Assembly: GCF_030160655.1 (NCBI RefSeq)
Contig: NZ_BSOT01000010.1
Coordinates: 1-42,709 of the forward strand
DNA: 42,709 bases
Reading direction: 5' to 3'
DNA from: Agaribacter marinus
GTDB taxonomy: Bacteria; Pseudomonadota; Gammaproteobacteria; Enterobacterales; Alteromonadaceae
The notes beneath the pieces were generated by a model. The model made no database searches and had not been told where the DNA came from. It was given only the letters and a program-made list of their open reading frames with translations. Of this stretch, positions 8,751 to 17,186 are shown piece after piece. The translations under genes were made by a program, and so were the position numbers. Each line of letters starts with the position of its first letter. The stretch's first letter is position 1.

Positions 8751-9155
8751 TTAATCTTTTTTAACAAGCACCGATACGTTTTGAATGCCTGCAATTTTAA
8801 CCTGATCCATTACTTGAACTACAATACCATGATCAGTATCTTCATGGGCTTGAATCGCCGCAGTTTCGGTCGCATTTTCAGCCAAGTATGTCTGAGAGTT
8901 TGCGACTACTCGACGAATATCCACAATACGACCGCCCATTTGAATCTGACCATTTGCATCTATTCGTATAGATAAGGCTTTAGATGGTTCATTATTATTT
9001 GGGTTATCTTTTGGACGGTTCGCCATTAAACCACGCTCTGACGAGAAAGTAGTGGTTACGATAAAAAATATTAACATAATGAATACGATGTCTAGCATCG
9101 GCGTCATATCAATCTGCGCGTCGTCATCCGAGGCTGTATGCTTCTTTCTCTTCAT
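8751..9155 (-). CDS. exbD: ExbD/TolR-family proton-channel subunit
   Basis: A 134-aa protein with a short basic cytoplasmic N-terminus, one transmembrane helix (residues ~20-38) carrying the essential proton-pathway aspartate in PMLDIVF (D22), and a periplasmic domain of ~90 residues. ExbD works with ExbB and TonB to energise outer-membrane receptors; TolR is the close paralogue. The N-terminal DDAQIDMTPMLDIVF is typical of ExbD. No exbB or tonB is adjacent: the upstream gene is a flavodoxin 97 bp away. It must therefore pair with an ExbB encoded elsewhere. Confidence 0.9.
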   Translation of the reverse strand: MKRKKHTASDDDAQIDMTPMLDIVFIMLIFFIVTTTFSSERGLMANRPKDNPNNNEPSKALSIRIDANGQIQMGGRIVDIRRVVANSQTYLAENATETAAIQAHEDTDHGIVVQVMDQVKIAGIQNVSVLVKKD

Positions 9156-9252
9156 TTTCCAGCTCTTTTTTATAATCAGTTATTTTTATAGTATAACTAT
9201 TCCAATGCAAATGCATAGAAAAAAGTTAGCGGTAGCATAACAATTTTGTATC

Positions 9253-9771
9253 TTATTGCAATTCTTCTATTAACTGGGCGCACCAGTTTTTTATACGTTC
9301 GTCAGACATTTCAAATTGATTTTCATCATCTAAACTTAAGCCAACAAAAAAATCTTTGTCTTCAGTAAGTGCTTTTGACGCCGTAAATTCGTAGCCTTCG
9401 TTCGGCCAGTAACCGATGATGTCGGCATCTACAGCAACGACTTCATCATGAAGCATGCCTAGCGCATCTTGAAACCAATCGGCATAACCATATTGGTCAC
9501 CTAAGCCATAAATTGCGACTGTTTTACCGGCCAGTTTGAGTGACCTAATGTCTTCCCACGTTGATTCCCAGTCTTCTTGCAATTCACCAAAATCCCATGT
9601 GGATATACCAAAGACAATAAGCTCATATTCTTGGCATTTATGCAGTGAGATGTCTTTAATATTGAACATCGGAATACGTTGGCGGGTAAGTGCTTCCAAA
9701 GCACCTTGTATTTTTTCGCCCGCCATTTCCGTGTAGCAGGTGGTTGAACCATAAAAAATTGCGATTTGCAT
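9253..9771 (-). CDS. fldB: Flavodoxin FldB
   Basis: A 172-aa long-chain flavodoxin, a cytoplasmic FMN electron carrier. The phosphate-binding loop is FYGSTTCYTE (residues ~6-15). STWDFGELQEDWE and YGLGDQYGYADWF form the two isoalloxazine-flanking loops, and the long-chain insertion is present. The Cys in the FMN loop (STTCYTEMA) and the C-terminal SDERIKNWCAQL match E. coli FldB rather than FldA. In E. coli fldB sits beside xerD and dsbC; that context is absent here, where it lies between a PhoD-like phosphatase and exbD on the same strand. Confidence 0.92.
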   Translation of the reverse strand: MQIAIFYGSTTCYTEMAGEKIQGALEALTRQRIPMFNIKDISLHKCQEYELIVFGISTWDFGELQEDWESTWEDIRSLKLAGKTVAIYGLGDQYGYADWFQDALGMLHDEVVAVDADIIGYWPNEGYEFTASKALTEDKDFFVGLSLDDENQFEMSDERIKNWCAQLIEELQ

Positions 9772-9803
9772 AGTGCGTTTCTAAGGCCTAGTGGTATTTG
9801 AAC

Positions 9804-11777
9804 TCATTCATCGGAGGGCGTAAATTCGACACGTGTTCCGTCTGCACATATAAGTTTACAGGCTTTTTCAGTGCCATCTTCACTCAATTGTAGCAAACCT
9901 AAGGCGCATTTATTCACAATATCTCCGGTGTGCTTTTCTGGACCATTTTCAATCATGCTTTCGGGCTTTCTTTGCTTTACAGACATATTACGTCGTTTGG
10001 TTAAAAAATTTAGCGGTGACCTATGTCCATACAAAAAACGATTGCAACGCTCAAAAAATGTGATGAGCTTTTGTGGAAATTGGTTGTGAATGCCTGAACA
10101 CGTGAATTGTACAATTTTAGGGCTATTTCTGCGAAATCGTAGTGACACGTCGTAAACGAAGGAGTAATGCACGTCCCCTGACAAAATGATAAAATTGGGT
10201 GGTGTTTTTATATGTCTAAACACGTTTAGCATGACACTTGCGGTGCCTTTGTGCGCCATCCAATTTTCTGCGTCAACAATGAGAGCCCCGCCAAACATAG
10301 TAAACATTCGTTGTATGGTTTCAATGAATTTAACACCATAGACCGGTGCGGCAGATACCATGATTACGGATTCTTTTCCGATGATACTATGTTGTAATTC
10401 GCAGAGGCCTTCCCAGTCCATGAGACCGGATGGTTTATTTGGATTAGATTCACTTCGCCAGCGCTGAGTGCGCGTATCTAATACATGAATCGACGGAGAC
10501 GTATTTAGTTGATAGTGCCATTGATCAAAGTCAAAAAGCGTCTCTAATAATTCCTGATGACCCTGTATACGGCCACCAGAGAACGTTTTATTCGCGGCAT
10601 CGATAAGTGGTGAAAGCTCAGCGATGGGATTACCAATACCTTGAAACAAAAAATAAGCACATATTGCATTGCCAATGATTTGTTTAGAATAGGCTTTTCC
10701 GTAGACTTGCTCTTCCCAGCCTCTTGTTAAATTCCAGTCGTCTGTAACATCGTGATCATCGAATATCATGTAAACAGGCACATGCGCTAAAGCTTTTTCT
10801 ACATCAGGCAGAGTAGACACAAATTGCTCTATATGAACTCTTTCGTTTTCATAGCGTTGCTTATATTCGGGTTTTACATTGGGTGTTTCTAGGCTGACGA
10901 TTGCCCATAACCTTGATGACCAAGACAATAAATACAATGCAACCATTTCATTCAATGCAATTAGGTGATTATGGGCGTTCGCGGAGGTAAATACTGGTTT
11001 TCGTTTGGCTTTGAAAAGTGCTTTAACCAAGGCCTCATTTTCGTCAACTTCAGGCAAGAGTTGTTCGCGTTCGTAAAAGCAATGCTCATGCCCAATTAAA
11101 TCTTTCGACGATGTGATTACGCTGCCTGAAATGTCTTCGTGGTATAGTCCTAAATGGCGAATGACTTGTTGAATCGCATGTAGCATAGGCCCTGCTACAT
11201 CATCCACATAAACCTGATCACCCGTAAATAAAACGATATCAGGGATATCATCTAGTTTATTATTCGGATCGACTAATTTTGCTAATTGCGGCAGCGCATC
11301 TTTGGCGAAATGATGCGCTTTTCGACAAGATCCATGAACGACATTCGTCAACTTTTGGGAGAACAAAAAACTGAATTTACTAGATATGTTCCCCTCTTCA
11401 CCAGGAGTAGAGTGTTCTAGATCTGTGGCGCATTCGTATCTAAGTGCAGGTAGTAACTCACTTAATCTTTCTTCTGATGATAGTAAAACGTCATAATAAT
11501 AGCGTTGACCGCATTTGAGTTGTTCGCCGACTGCCTGACCTTGCTCCATGAGTGAAGATTTTCCAATTATCAAATGAATAAAGCAACGTGTGCCTAGCTC
11601 CCATTGGATATGCTGAGAATCAAGGATTGCTAGTTGTTTTCCATCATCATTAAACAGTTCGAGTTGTGGTGTTATTGGCAAGGAGCTAACAAACCATACG
11701 CTCACGGAGTTTACAGTGGTATCTCTTAAGATAGGTCCAGCGACAATTGAAGGAAGAGGAGAATTTGGCGTTACCAA
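9804..11777 (-). CDS. PhoD-like metallophosphatase
   Basis: A 657-aa protein of the alkaline phosphatase D / metallophosphoesterase superfamily. Metal-binding blocks in order are VHGSCRK, LFTGDQVYVDD (GDQ-x-Y-x-D), FDDHDVTDDWN and, late, ILSGDVHYSFVYD. The N-terminal ~130 residues form a beta-rich domain (PhoD N-type). Unlike classical Tat-exported PhoD there is no signal peptide, so a cytoplasmic location is likely. Phosphodiester or phosphomonoester hydrolysis is expected; the substrate is unknown. The predicted start is TTG without a clear ribosome-binding site, so the N-terminus is uncertain. It may be transcribed with fldB (32 bp gap). Confidence 0.8.
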   Translation of the reverse strand: MVTPNSPLPSIVAGPILRDTTVNSVSVWFVSSLPITPQLELFNDDGKQLAILDSQHIQWELGTRCFIHLIIGKSSLMEQGQAVGEQLKCGQRYYYDVLLSSEERLSELLPALRYECATDLEHSTPGEEGNISSKFSFLFSQKLTNVVHGSCRKAHHFAKDALPQLAKLVDPNNKLDDIPDIVLFTGDQVYVDDVAGPMLHAIQQVIRHLGLYHEDISGSVITSSKDLIGHEHCFYEREQLLPEVDENEALVKALFKAKRKPVFTSANAHNHLIALNEMVALYLLSWSSRLWAIVSLETPNVKPEYKQRYENERVHIEQFVSTLPDVEKALAHVPVYMIFDDHDVTDDWNLTRGWEEQVYGKAYSKQIIGNAICAYFLFQGIGNPIAELSPLIDAANKTFSGGRIQGHQELLETLFDFDQWHYQLNTSPSIHVLDTRTQRWRSESNPNKPSGLMDWEGLCELQHSIIGKESVIMVSAAPVYGVKFIETIQRMFTMFGGALIVDAENWMAHKGTASVMLNVFRHIKTPPNFIILSGDVHYSFVYDVSLRFRRNSPKIVQFTCSGIHNQFPQKLITFFERCNRFLYGHRSPLNFLTKRRNMSVKQRKPESMIENGPEKHTGDIVNKCALGLLQLSEDGTEKACKLICADGTRVEFTPSDE

Positions 11778-12074
11778 TTAAATTTAAATCACGAGTTGGT
11801 TCATATTGATTTATAGCATAACATGCTAATCACAATAGAAAAGTACTGCCACAATATTTGTGTGTCAGTCATTGTAAATATATGTCAAATCTCATTGTTT
11901 TTTGTATGATTTTAATATATTTACATGTCAATGTTAGTTGCTGTTTCACTCGCAAATGAACAGGTGCCAATTTGCTTTTTTATTGTTTTTATAAAAATAA
12001 AAACATGTTTCGGCGGAGAATATGTAGGGCGGTGGTGTCGACGGCACCGGGTCATTACTTTAGTTAGGTTTACA
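11778..12074. promoter_or_regulatory. Divergent intergenic region with long inverted repeat
   Basis: An AT-rich 297-bp gap between the minus-strand phosphatase and the plus-strand lipoprotein. It contains a perfect 11-bp inverted repeat, TGTAAATATAT (11873-11883) and ATATATTTACA (11915-11925), with a 31-bp spacer. Each arm is continued on one side by a second similarity (ATGTCAAAT after the left arm, ATGTCAATG after the right). This could be a paired operator for a dimeric regulator or a cruciform. No known consensus is recognised. Confidence 0.35.
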
Positions 12075-13172
12075 ATGAATAAAAATAAAATAATCTTTAC
12101 AGGATGTTTACTGTTGAGCTTGATAGCTTGCTCAGCGCCACCTAAATCTTATGAATTAAATGGGCTATGGATAAAAGAATCAGATGGTACGACAATGCTC
12201 GACCCACAAACGTCTGGTTTAGTCAAAATTGGTGATAAGCTCTATTCTCTATCTGACGCGAGTGCTGATAAAAGTCAAATCAAGCGCTTGCATGTCATTG
12301 ACCCGGTGTCGGGAAATATTATAAATAAGTCGGATGGCATGGCGTTTGATGAACGCATACGACAATCGTGCTTTTATGACTATTTGGCAGGTGAACCTGA
12401 TTATGAAGCACTAGTGCCCGATCCATTCATTGAGAATAGTTGGATTTGGGTGACTGAAGATGCAAGTCGCAGCAAGCAAATGACAACGGCGTGTCAAGAT
12501 AAGTATGGCGATACAGGCTCAACTGTTTACCCGACATTGTTAGTACGCCTAACGTTAGAAAATAATAGCTTACGCGTTACTGGTGTTAGACCTGTTCGCT
12601 ACAATGAGGAAGAAAACGTTGCTGATCATCCTAATGACGGCATCGAAGGACTCGCGATTACTAAAGATAAAACGTTGTTATTAGGTTTAGAAAAAGACGG
12701 AAATGGTAACGCAAGAGTTTTTAGCGTGCCGTTGGATGTTGATTTTTTCAGTACCTTAGCATTCGTCACTGCCAAAGATGCTGGCCTTCGTATGCCGACG
12801 TTTGAGAAAGGAAATCATCCAATAAATGGTATGGATATTGTTTATAGAGAAGATGGACGTGGCTATTTAGTTGCGGCCGCGAGGAATGACAATCAGCTGT
12901 GGATCATTGATTTGCAGAAAGAGAAAGACACCGTAATTGTGCAGTTACAATTTTTAGCGCCTTCCCAAACATCTGATAAATGTGAGCCTTTTCATCTGAT
13001 GAATAATTCCTCGATAGAAGGCATAGCCGTCGATGACGAAGCAATCTACATGGTGAATGATCCTTGGAAAGCAAATTACCACAAAAATATCGTTTGCGAT
13101 GAAGACAAAGTGTTATATCAAAGGTATTCACCATTGCTATTTAAACTGCCGCTAAATGATGGCTGGTTTTAG
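12075..13172 (+). CDS. Predicted lipoprotein, phytase/esterase-like beta-propeller
   Basis: A 365-aa protein. The ATG at 12075 gives a lipoprotein signal peptide with lipobox LIAC (Cys19), so this start is preferred over the open frame reaching back to 11925. The mature part shows repeated strand-turn units such as GLVKIGDKLYSLSD, DGIEGLAITKDKTLLLGLEKDG, GMDIVYREDGRGYLVAA and SIEGIAVDDEAIYMVND. This is the pattern of the 'esterase-like activity of phytase' / SdiA-regulated type beta-propeller group. Anchored in the inner or outer membrane facing the periplasm. Substrate and role are unknown; the propeller assignment is inferred from the repeats. Confidence 0.65.
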   Translation: MNKNKIIFTGCLLLSLIACSAPPKSYELNGLWIKESDGTTMLDPQTSGLVKIGDKLYSLSDASADKSQIKRLHVIDPVSGNIINKSDGMAFDERIRQSCFYDYLAGEPDYEALVPDPFIENSWIWVTEDASRSKQMTTACQDKYGDTGSTVYPTLLVRLTLENNSLRVTGVRPVRYNEEENVADHPNDGIEGLAITKDKTLLLGLEKDGNGNARVFSVPLDVDFFSTLAFVTAKDAGLRMPTFEKGNHPINGMDIVYREDGRGYLVAAARNDNQLWIIDLQKEKDTVIVQLQFLAPSQTSDKCEPFHLMNNSSIEGIAVDDEAIYMVNDPWKANYHKNIVCDEDKVLYQRYSPLLFKLPLNDGWF

Positions 13173-13207
13173 AGGTTGGGGTCTAAAGCGAGCCAATAAA
13201 TTTTTCG

Positions 13208-13744
13208 TTAGCGCTTTAATCTAGCTGAAAAGGTTTTCTTAAACTTTGCTAGTTTGGGCGCTACAACCATGTTGCAGTAAACATTTTCGGGATTATTGTT
13301 AAAATAGTCCTGATGATAATCTTCTGCTTGGAAGTAACTTTGCAGGGGCTCTAGCTCAGTCACGATAGGATTCAGGTAGATTTGCATATCACGCATTTCG
13401 CGCAGGATTTTTTCGGCATCTGCTTTTTGCGCTTCGTTAATGTAATAAATCCCACCTCTATATTGCGTGCCTTGATCATTGCCTTGTCTATTCAATTGCG
13501 TTGGGTCATGTAAGGCAAAAAATATTTCTAATATTTCTCTTCGGGTAATAACCTTTGTGTCAAATGTCACTTGCACAACTTCCGCATATCCAGTGCTACC
13601 GCTACAAACGGATTCGTAGTCTGGGTTTTCAGTACCGCCATTGGCGTAGCCTGAAAAGGCACTGATAACGCCATCAATTTGGTTATATGCTGATTCGATG
13701 CACCAAAAGCACCCGCCAGCAAGGGTAATTGTTTCGTGAGACAT
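13208..13744 (-). CDS. msrA: Peptide methionine-S-sulfoxide reductase MsrA
   Basis: A 178-aa enzyme that reduces methionine-S-sulfoxide in proteins and free Met-S-SO. The active-site motif AGGCFWCIES (residues ~9-18) has the nucleophilic Cys in GCFW, here followed by a second Cys (GCFWC), a variant found in many bacterial MsrAs. Other family blocks present are GYANGGTENPDYESVCSG, GYAEVVQV, FFALHDPTQLNRQGND and GTQYRGGIYY. Length is typical of the short form. A good AAGGA ribosome-binding site precedes the ATG. Cytoplasmic; no MsrB is fused or adjacent. Confidence 0.95.
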   Translation of the reverse strand: MSHETITLAGGCFWCIESAYNQIDGVISAFSGYANGGTENPDYESVCSGSTGYAEVVQVTFDTKVITRREILEIFFALHDPTQLNRQGNDQGTQYRGGIYYINEAQKADAEKILREMRDMQIYLNPIVTELEPLQSYFQAEDYHQDYFNNNPENVYCNMVVAPKLAKFKKTFSARLKR

Positions 13745-13878
13745 GCCATTTTCCTTTCTGTCTGTATATGCTTACAGAATGTAGCCGCATTTATTGTAAT
13801 TCAAGTCATCTAATAGATATTATTTTGAGTACAAATGTTATTCACCAGCAAATATATATGCTAAACGGAAACGATTTT

Positions 13879-14016
13879 ATGGTCTTAATAATATTTTATG
13901 ACGGCAGGTGCCCACTTTGTGTTAGGGAAATGGCATATTTAAAACACAGATACAAAATATCTTATTGGTTAACGGGTAAAAAACGATGCGATACTAACTG
14001 CGGGATCAAGTATTAA
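13879..14016 (+). pseudogene. Internally deleted DUF393 (DCC family) gene
   Basis: The 45-residue product begins like DUF393/DCC-family thiol-disulfide oxidoreductase-like proteins, with FYDGRCPLCVREMAYLKH containing the signature D-G-x-C-P-x-C. It then passes straight into RYKISYWLTGKKRCDTNC, which resembles the C-terminal tail of the family. Family members are usually around 125-135 residues, so roughly 80 middle residues appear to be missing with the frame kept. The stop TAA overlaps the next gene's start (TAATG), preserving translational coupling, which may explain why the frame survived. It could be a remnant or a functional mini-protein. The family call is from motifs; the tail match is from memory of family sequences. 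Confidence 0.6.
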
Positions 14017-14747
14017 TGGCAATGAAAACGACGCTAGTGGTGGGAGCTAATGGAGGGATTGGACACGCGGTCGTTAATTACTTGTGTGAAGACCCGACTA
14101 TTTCGCTCATCGAAACTGTATCTCGTTCTGAATATAAACATCAAGACAAACGTGTATTTCATACCGTTATTGATGTCGCAAGCGAGGACAGTATTAAGCG
14201 CTATGTCAACGAGCGAAAAACGTCTCATCAACGGTTCGACGCGGTATATATATGTACTGGTATTTTACATTCGGATAAGGCCCCAGCGCTGAAGCCTGAG
14301 AAGCGGCTAGAAGATATTAGTCAACGTCAATTTTTGGAATATTTCCAAATAAACACAATACAACCGTCGATATGGTTGAGTGCTTTAGTGAGTGTTATGA
14401 CGAACAACTATTCGGTGATTGCCTTAATTACCGCGCGGGTGGGCAGTATTGAAGACAATCGCCTTGGCGGGTGGTACGGCTATCGAAGTTCCAAAGCAGC
14501 ACTCAATATGGTGATCAAAAGTGCTGCGGTTGAGTATGCTCGTCGCAGCCCAAGTACAATACTGCTAAGCTATCACCCCGGTACTGTCGACACGTCATTG
14601 TCAAAACCGTTTCAAGCCAATGTGGCTCCTAAAAAATTATTCACTGCTGATTTCACTGCTCAGCGACTTGTTGACTTAAGTTACTCGCTAGATATTGAAG
14701 AATCACCGTATTTCTTAGACTGGGCAGGTAAGCCGATTCCGTGGTAG
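14016..14747 (+). CDS. C-factor-like short-chain dehydrogenase (SDR)
   Basis: A 243-aa SDR. The N-terminal Rossmann motif is LVVGANGGIGHAVVNYL (TGxxxGxG equivalent), the active-site YxxxK is in YGYRSSKAALN, and the PG motif is SYHPGTVDTSLSKPF. These match the CsgA/C-factor-like SDR group, usually annotated as cell-cell signalling-type or sniffer-like SDRs. The NAD(P)H-dependent substrate is unknown. The ATG overlaps the stop of the truncated DUF393 gene; a second in-frame ATG at 14022 is an alternative start. Cytoplasmic. Confidence 0.85.
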   Translation: MAMKTTLVVGANGGIGHAVVNYLCEDPTISLIETVSRSEYKHQDKRVFHTVIDVASEDSIKRYVNERKTSHQRFDAVYICTGILHSDKAPALKPEKRLEDISQRQFLEYFQINTIQPSIWLSALVSVMTNNYSVIALITARVGSIEDNRLGGWYGYRSSKAALNMVIKSAAVEYARRSPSTILLSYHPGTVDTSLSKPFQANVAPKKLFTADFTAQRLVDLSYSLDIEESPYFLDWAGKPIPW

Positions 14748-14842
14748 TGTTTTCTCTTTGATTTGCCGGCTAACGCTTTTGGTGCAGACATTTTTGTCTA
14801 TGCTTGCTAACATCATAAAAAAATAACAAAAAAGGAAATGAG

Positions 14843-16264
14843 ATGGCGGGTTCTAGAGAGCAGTTTGGCTCGAAGTTAGGATTCATATTGGCGGCTGCGG
14901 GTTCTGCAGTTGGCATCGGTAACTTGGTTGGTTTTCCAGTAGGTGCGGCTAAAAATGGCGGTGGGGCATTTTTAGTCATGTATGCTCTCTTTGTATGTTT
15001 CATTTGTTTACCTGTAATGATTGCAGAAATGACTGCAGGCAGAGCTAGTCAAAAAGACCCGCTAGGGGCATACACTTCGCTCAGTAATAAACAACCTGGA
15101 TGGCGCATTGCAGGTTGGTTGTCGATTGTAACGCCGTTTATGATTGCGGTTTTCTACTTGGTAATCACGATATGGATTTTTGGCTACTTAGTTGAGTCGG
15201 TAATAGGTAACCTTGATGTACTAGCTAACCCAGATACCTTTGGTATGTTCATCAATTCCTACTCGCTTTTTGCATATATGGCGGGTGTGCTAGTCATTGT
15301 TTATTTAATCTTGCAGGGGGGGGTAAAGCAAGGGATTGAAAAAGCCGCAAAAATACTCATGCCAGCGCTTTTCATCATGCTGTTAGCGTTGGTTGTATTT
15401 GTCCTAACTCGGGACAATGCAATGGCTGGTGTTGAATTTTATTTGGTGCCTGATTTTTCAAAAATTGATGCAGGAGTTGTTAATGGCGCGTTGTCACAAG
15501 CGTTTTTCTCCTTGTCATTGGGCATGGGAATAATGATAACCTATGGCAGTTACATTGATAAACGCGCGAATCTTCCGCAGTCTGCAAAGCTAGTGGCGTT
15601 AACTGACACCGCAGTTGCGTTTACGGCAGGGTTAATGATCTTACCCGCTATTTTTTCTTTTAATCCTAACGTAAATACGGCCTCATTGAGTGAAAGCTCT
15701 ATATCGATGATTTTTTCGTATCTTCCACAAATCTTCCTGGAAATGCAGAATTCACTTGGGTATGTTGGCGCAAGTATTGTCGCAGCGACATTCTTCCTAT
15801 TGGTATTTTTTGCTGCGATTACTTCGTTGGTATCAATATTTGAAGTGCCTGTTGCTTCACTAATGAGTGAAAAAGACATTTCGCGAAAACGTTCATTGAT
15901 GATTTGTGGCGCCTTACTGGTAATACTTTCTGTCTTTTGTGCATTGTCGTTTGGGTTTGTTGACTTTTTCACGTCATTTGTATCCTATGCAAATAGCGAA
16001 AAATCATTCTTTGACGTGGTTTATGACGTATTTTATGACACCATATTGCCGTTAAATGGTTTGTTGATATGTTTATTTGTTAGTTATCGCTGGCGTAAAC
16101 GAGGTTTTAACGATGAGTTAGATATGGGGTCTGAAGGATATAAAGGTAGTTTGATTCAAAAGTATGTAGATTTTTCTCTTAGTACGTTTATTCCAATCAT
16201 TCTAGCCGCGATCTTTATCAATACCGTAGCCCTTAAGTATTTTGGCATTGCTTTAATCGGCTAA
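14843..16264 (+). CDS. Sodium-dependent transporter, NSS/SNF family
   Basis: A 473-aa polytopic inner-membrane protein with about 11-12 helices. The N-terminus, FGSKLGFILAAAGSAVGIGNLVGFP followed by AAKNGGGAFLVMY, is the NSS (neurotransmitter:sodium symporter) signature that builds the sodium and substrate sites in helix 1. FSLSLGMGIMITYGSY is the helix-6 region. Bacterial relatives import amino acids such as Leu/Ala (LeuT) or Trp (TnaT) with Na+; the substrate here cannot be assigned. The start has an AGGAA ribosome-binding site. An in-frame G8 tract (15316-15323) lies within the coding region. Confidence 0.9.
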   Translation: MAGSREQFGSKLGFILAAAGSAVGIGNLVGFPVGAAKNGGGAFLVMYALFVCFICLPVMIAEMTAGRASQKDPLGAYTSLSNKQPGWRIAGWLSIVTPFMIAVFYLVITIWIFGYLVESVIGNLDVLANPDTFGMFINSYSLFAYMAGVLVIVYLILQGGVKQGIEKAAKILMPALFIMLLALVVFVLTRDNAMAGVEFYLVPDFSKIDAGVVNGALSQAFFSLSLGMGIMITYGSYIDKRANLPQSAKLVALTDTAVAFTAGLMILPAIFSFNPNVNTASLSESSISMIFSYLPQIFLEMQNSLGYVGASIVAATFFLLVFFAAITSLVSIFEVPVASLMSEKDISRKRSLMICGALLVILSVFCALSFGFVDFFTSFVSYANSEKSFFDVVYDVFYDTILPLNGLLICLFVSYRWRKRGFNDELDMGSEGYKGSLIQKYVDFSLSTFIPIILAAIFINTVALKYFGIALIG

Positions 16265-16283
16265 AAAGTCATTTATATGTTTT

Positions 16284-16310
16284 CCGGAACTTCTAACAAG
16301 GAGGTTCCGG
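16284..16310. terminator. Hairpin between convergent genes, possible weak terminator
   Basis: CCGGAAC (16284-16290) and GTTCCGG (16304-16310) form a 7-bp GC-rich stem. There is no downstream T-run on either strand, so termination efficiency is doubtful. Its position between the convergent transporter and yeeZ-like genes fits a terminator or processing site. Confidence 0.4.
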
Positions 16311-16345
16311 GTGAGCTGATCATTTCCTATATTGCGTTTGTTGTT

Positions 16346-17176
16346 TCAAGGCAGCATATCGTAAGGCGTCGTGAAATCTAACGTTAGGCCTAAGGTTTCC
16401 AACGTGTCTTTTGCGTTAATTCGCTTCGTTTTTCTGCTTCCTCTATCGTTATCGACGAATGAAAGTGGTGGCAAATCAAGTTGTTTCGCACACCATTGAT
16501 AGTAGTCAACTCGTGTTGGATGTTCATGACTACATAGGTTAAATGCTCGGCCATCGTAATTTTGCTCAAGTAGCCTATGTATTGTAGAAATGACATCTTG
16601 TTTGTGAATAAGATTTACCGGGCCGCTAGGATCTGAAAGTACTGAGCGCAAAGCGAGTGAATGTATGGGATGCCTGTAGCCTTTGTCGGGGTTTGGTCCT
16701 ACTAAACCTGCTAAACGAAGTACATTACTTTGCTGATGTGCAGACAATAAGTATTTTTCGATTGCATAATGAGCAAACCCTGAGCTTGAAGTAGGCTTTG
16801 GTTTGGTTAGATTGGTAATTTCTGCTTCGTCATCTGCAAATACTGAGGTCGCGCTAATGAATATTATCTTTCTACACCTTGACGCTGTTGCTATGTCTAT
16901 CAGATTTTGGATAGCATCTATATATCGATGAGGATCTAAATTTCGCCTTCCTGCAGCGATACTGATGATAACATTTCGATGTTCAAATAGTGTTGAAGCT
17001 AAGCTTGTAGGAAGCGTTTGGTAGCAGTCAAATATATGGGCATTGACGCCTTTATTCGCCAATACGTGTTGTTTCTCTGTTTGCCTTACTGTGCCTATAA
17101 CATTATGGCCTTGTTGGCTTAAGTGCTCTGCTAAAGATTGTCCTAACCAGCCAAGGCCAATAATCGTATGTTGCAT
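16346..17176 (-). CDS. YeeZ-like NAD(P)-binding epimerase-family protein
   Basis: A 276-aa extended-SDR-like protein. The N-terminus TIIGLGWLGQSLAEHL is the Rossmann motif in the variant form seen in E. coli YeeZ. IIFISATSVFADDEAEI, NVLRLAGLVGPNPDKG, VNLIHKQDVISTIHRLL and FNLCSHEHPTRVDYY follow in YeeZ order. Function of the family is unsettled. The start at 17176 has an AAGAG ribosome-binding site and gives the family N-terminus; a longer frame to 17209 would overlap the upstream gene. It is transcribed after the DUF2884 gene with a 10-bp gap. Confidence 0.8.
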   Translation of the reverse strand: MQHTIIGLGWLGQSLAEHLSQQGHNVIGTVRQTEKQHVLANKGVNAHIFDCYQTLPTSLASTLFEHRNVIISIAAGRRNLDPHRYIDAIQNLIDIATASRCRKIIFISATSVFADDEAEITNLTKPKPTSSSGFAHYAIEKYLLSAHQQSNVLRLAGLVGPNPDKGYRHPIHSLALRSVLSDPSGPVNLIHKQDVISTIHRLLEQNYDGRAFNLCSHEHPTRVDYYQWCAKQLDLPPLSFVDNDRGSRKTKRINAKDTLETLGLTLDFTTPYDMLP

Positions 17177-17186
17177 ATAACTCTTT

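Noticed and set aside
15550-15972. 140-aa minus-strand open frame
   Set aside because: Antisense to the strongly conserved NSS transporter; composition is that of a complement of membrane helices.
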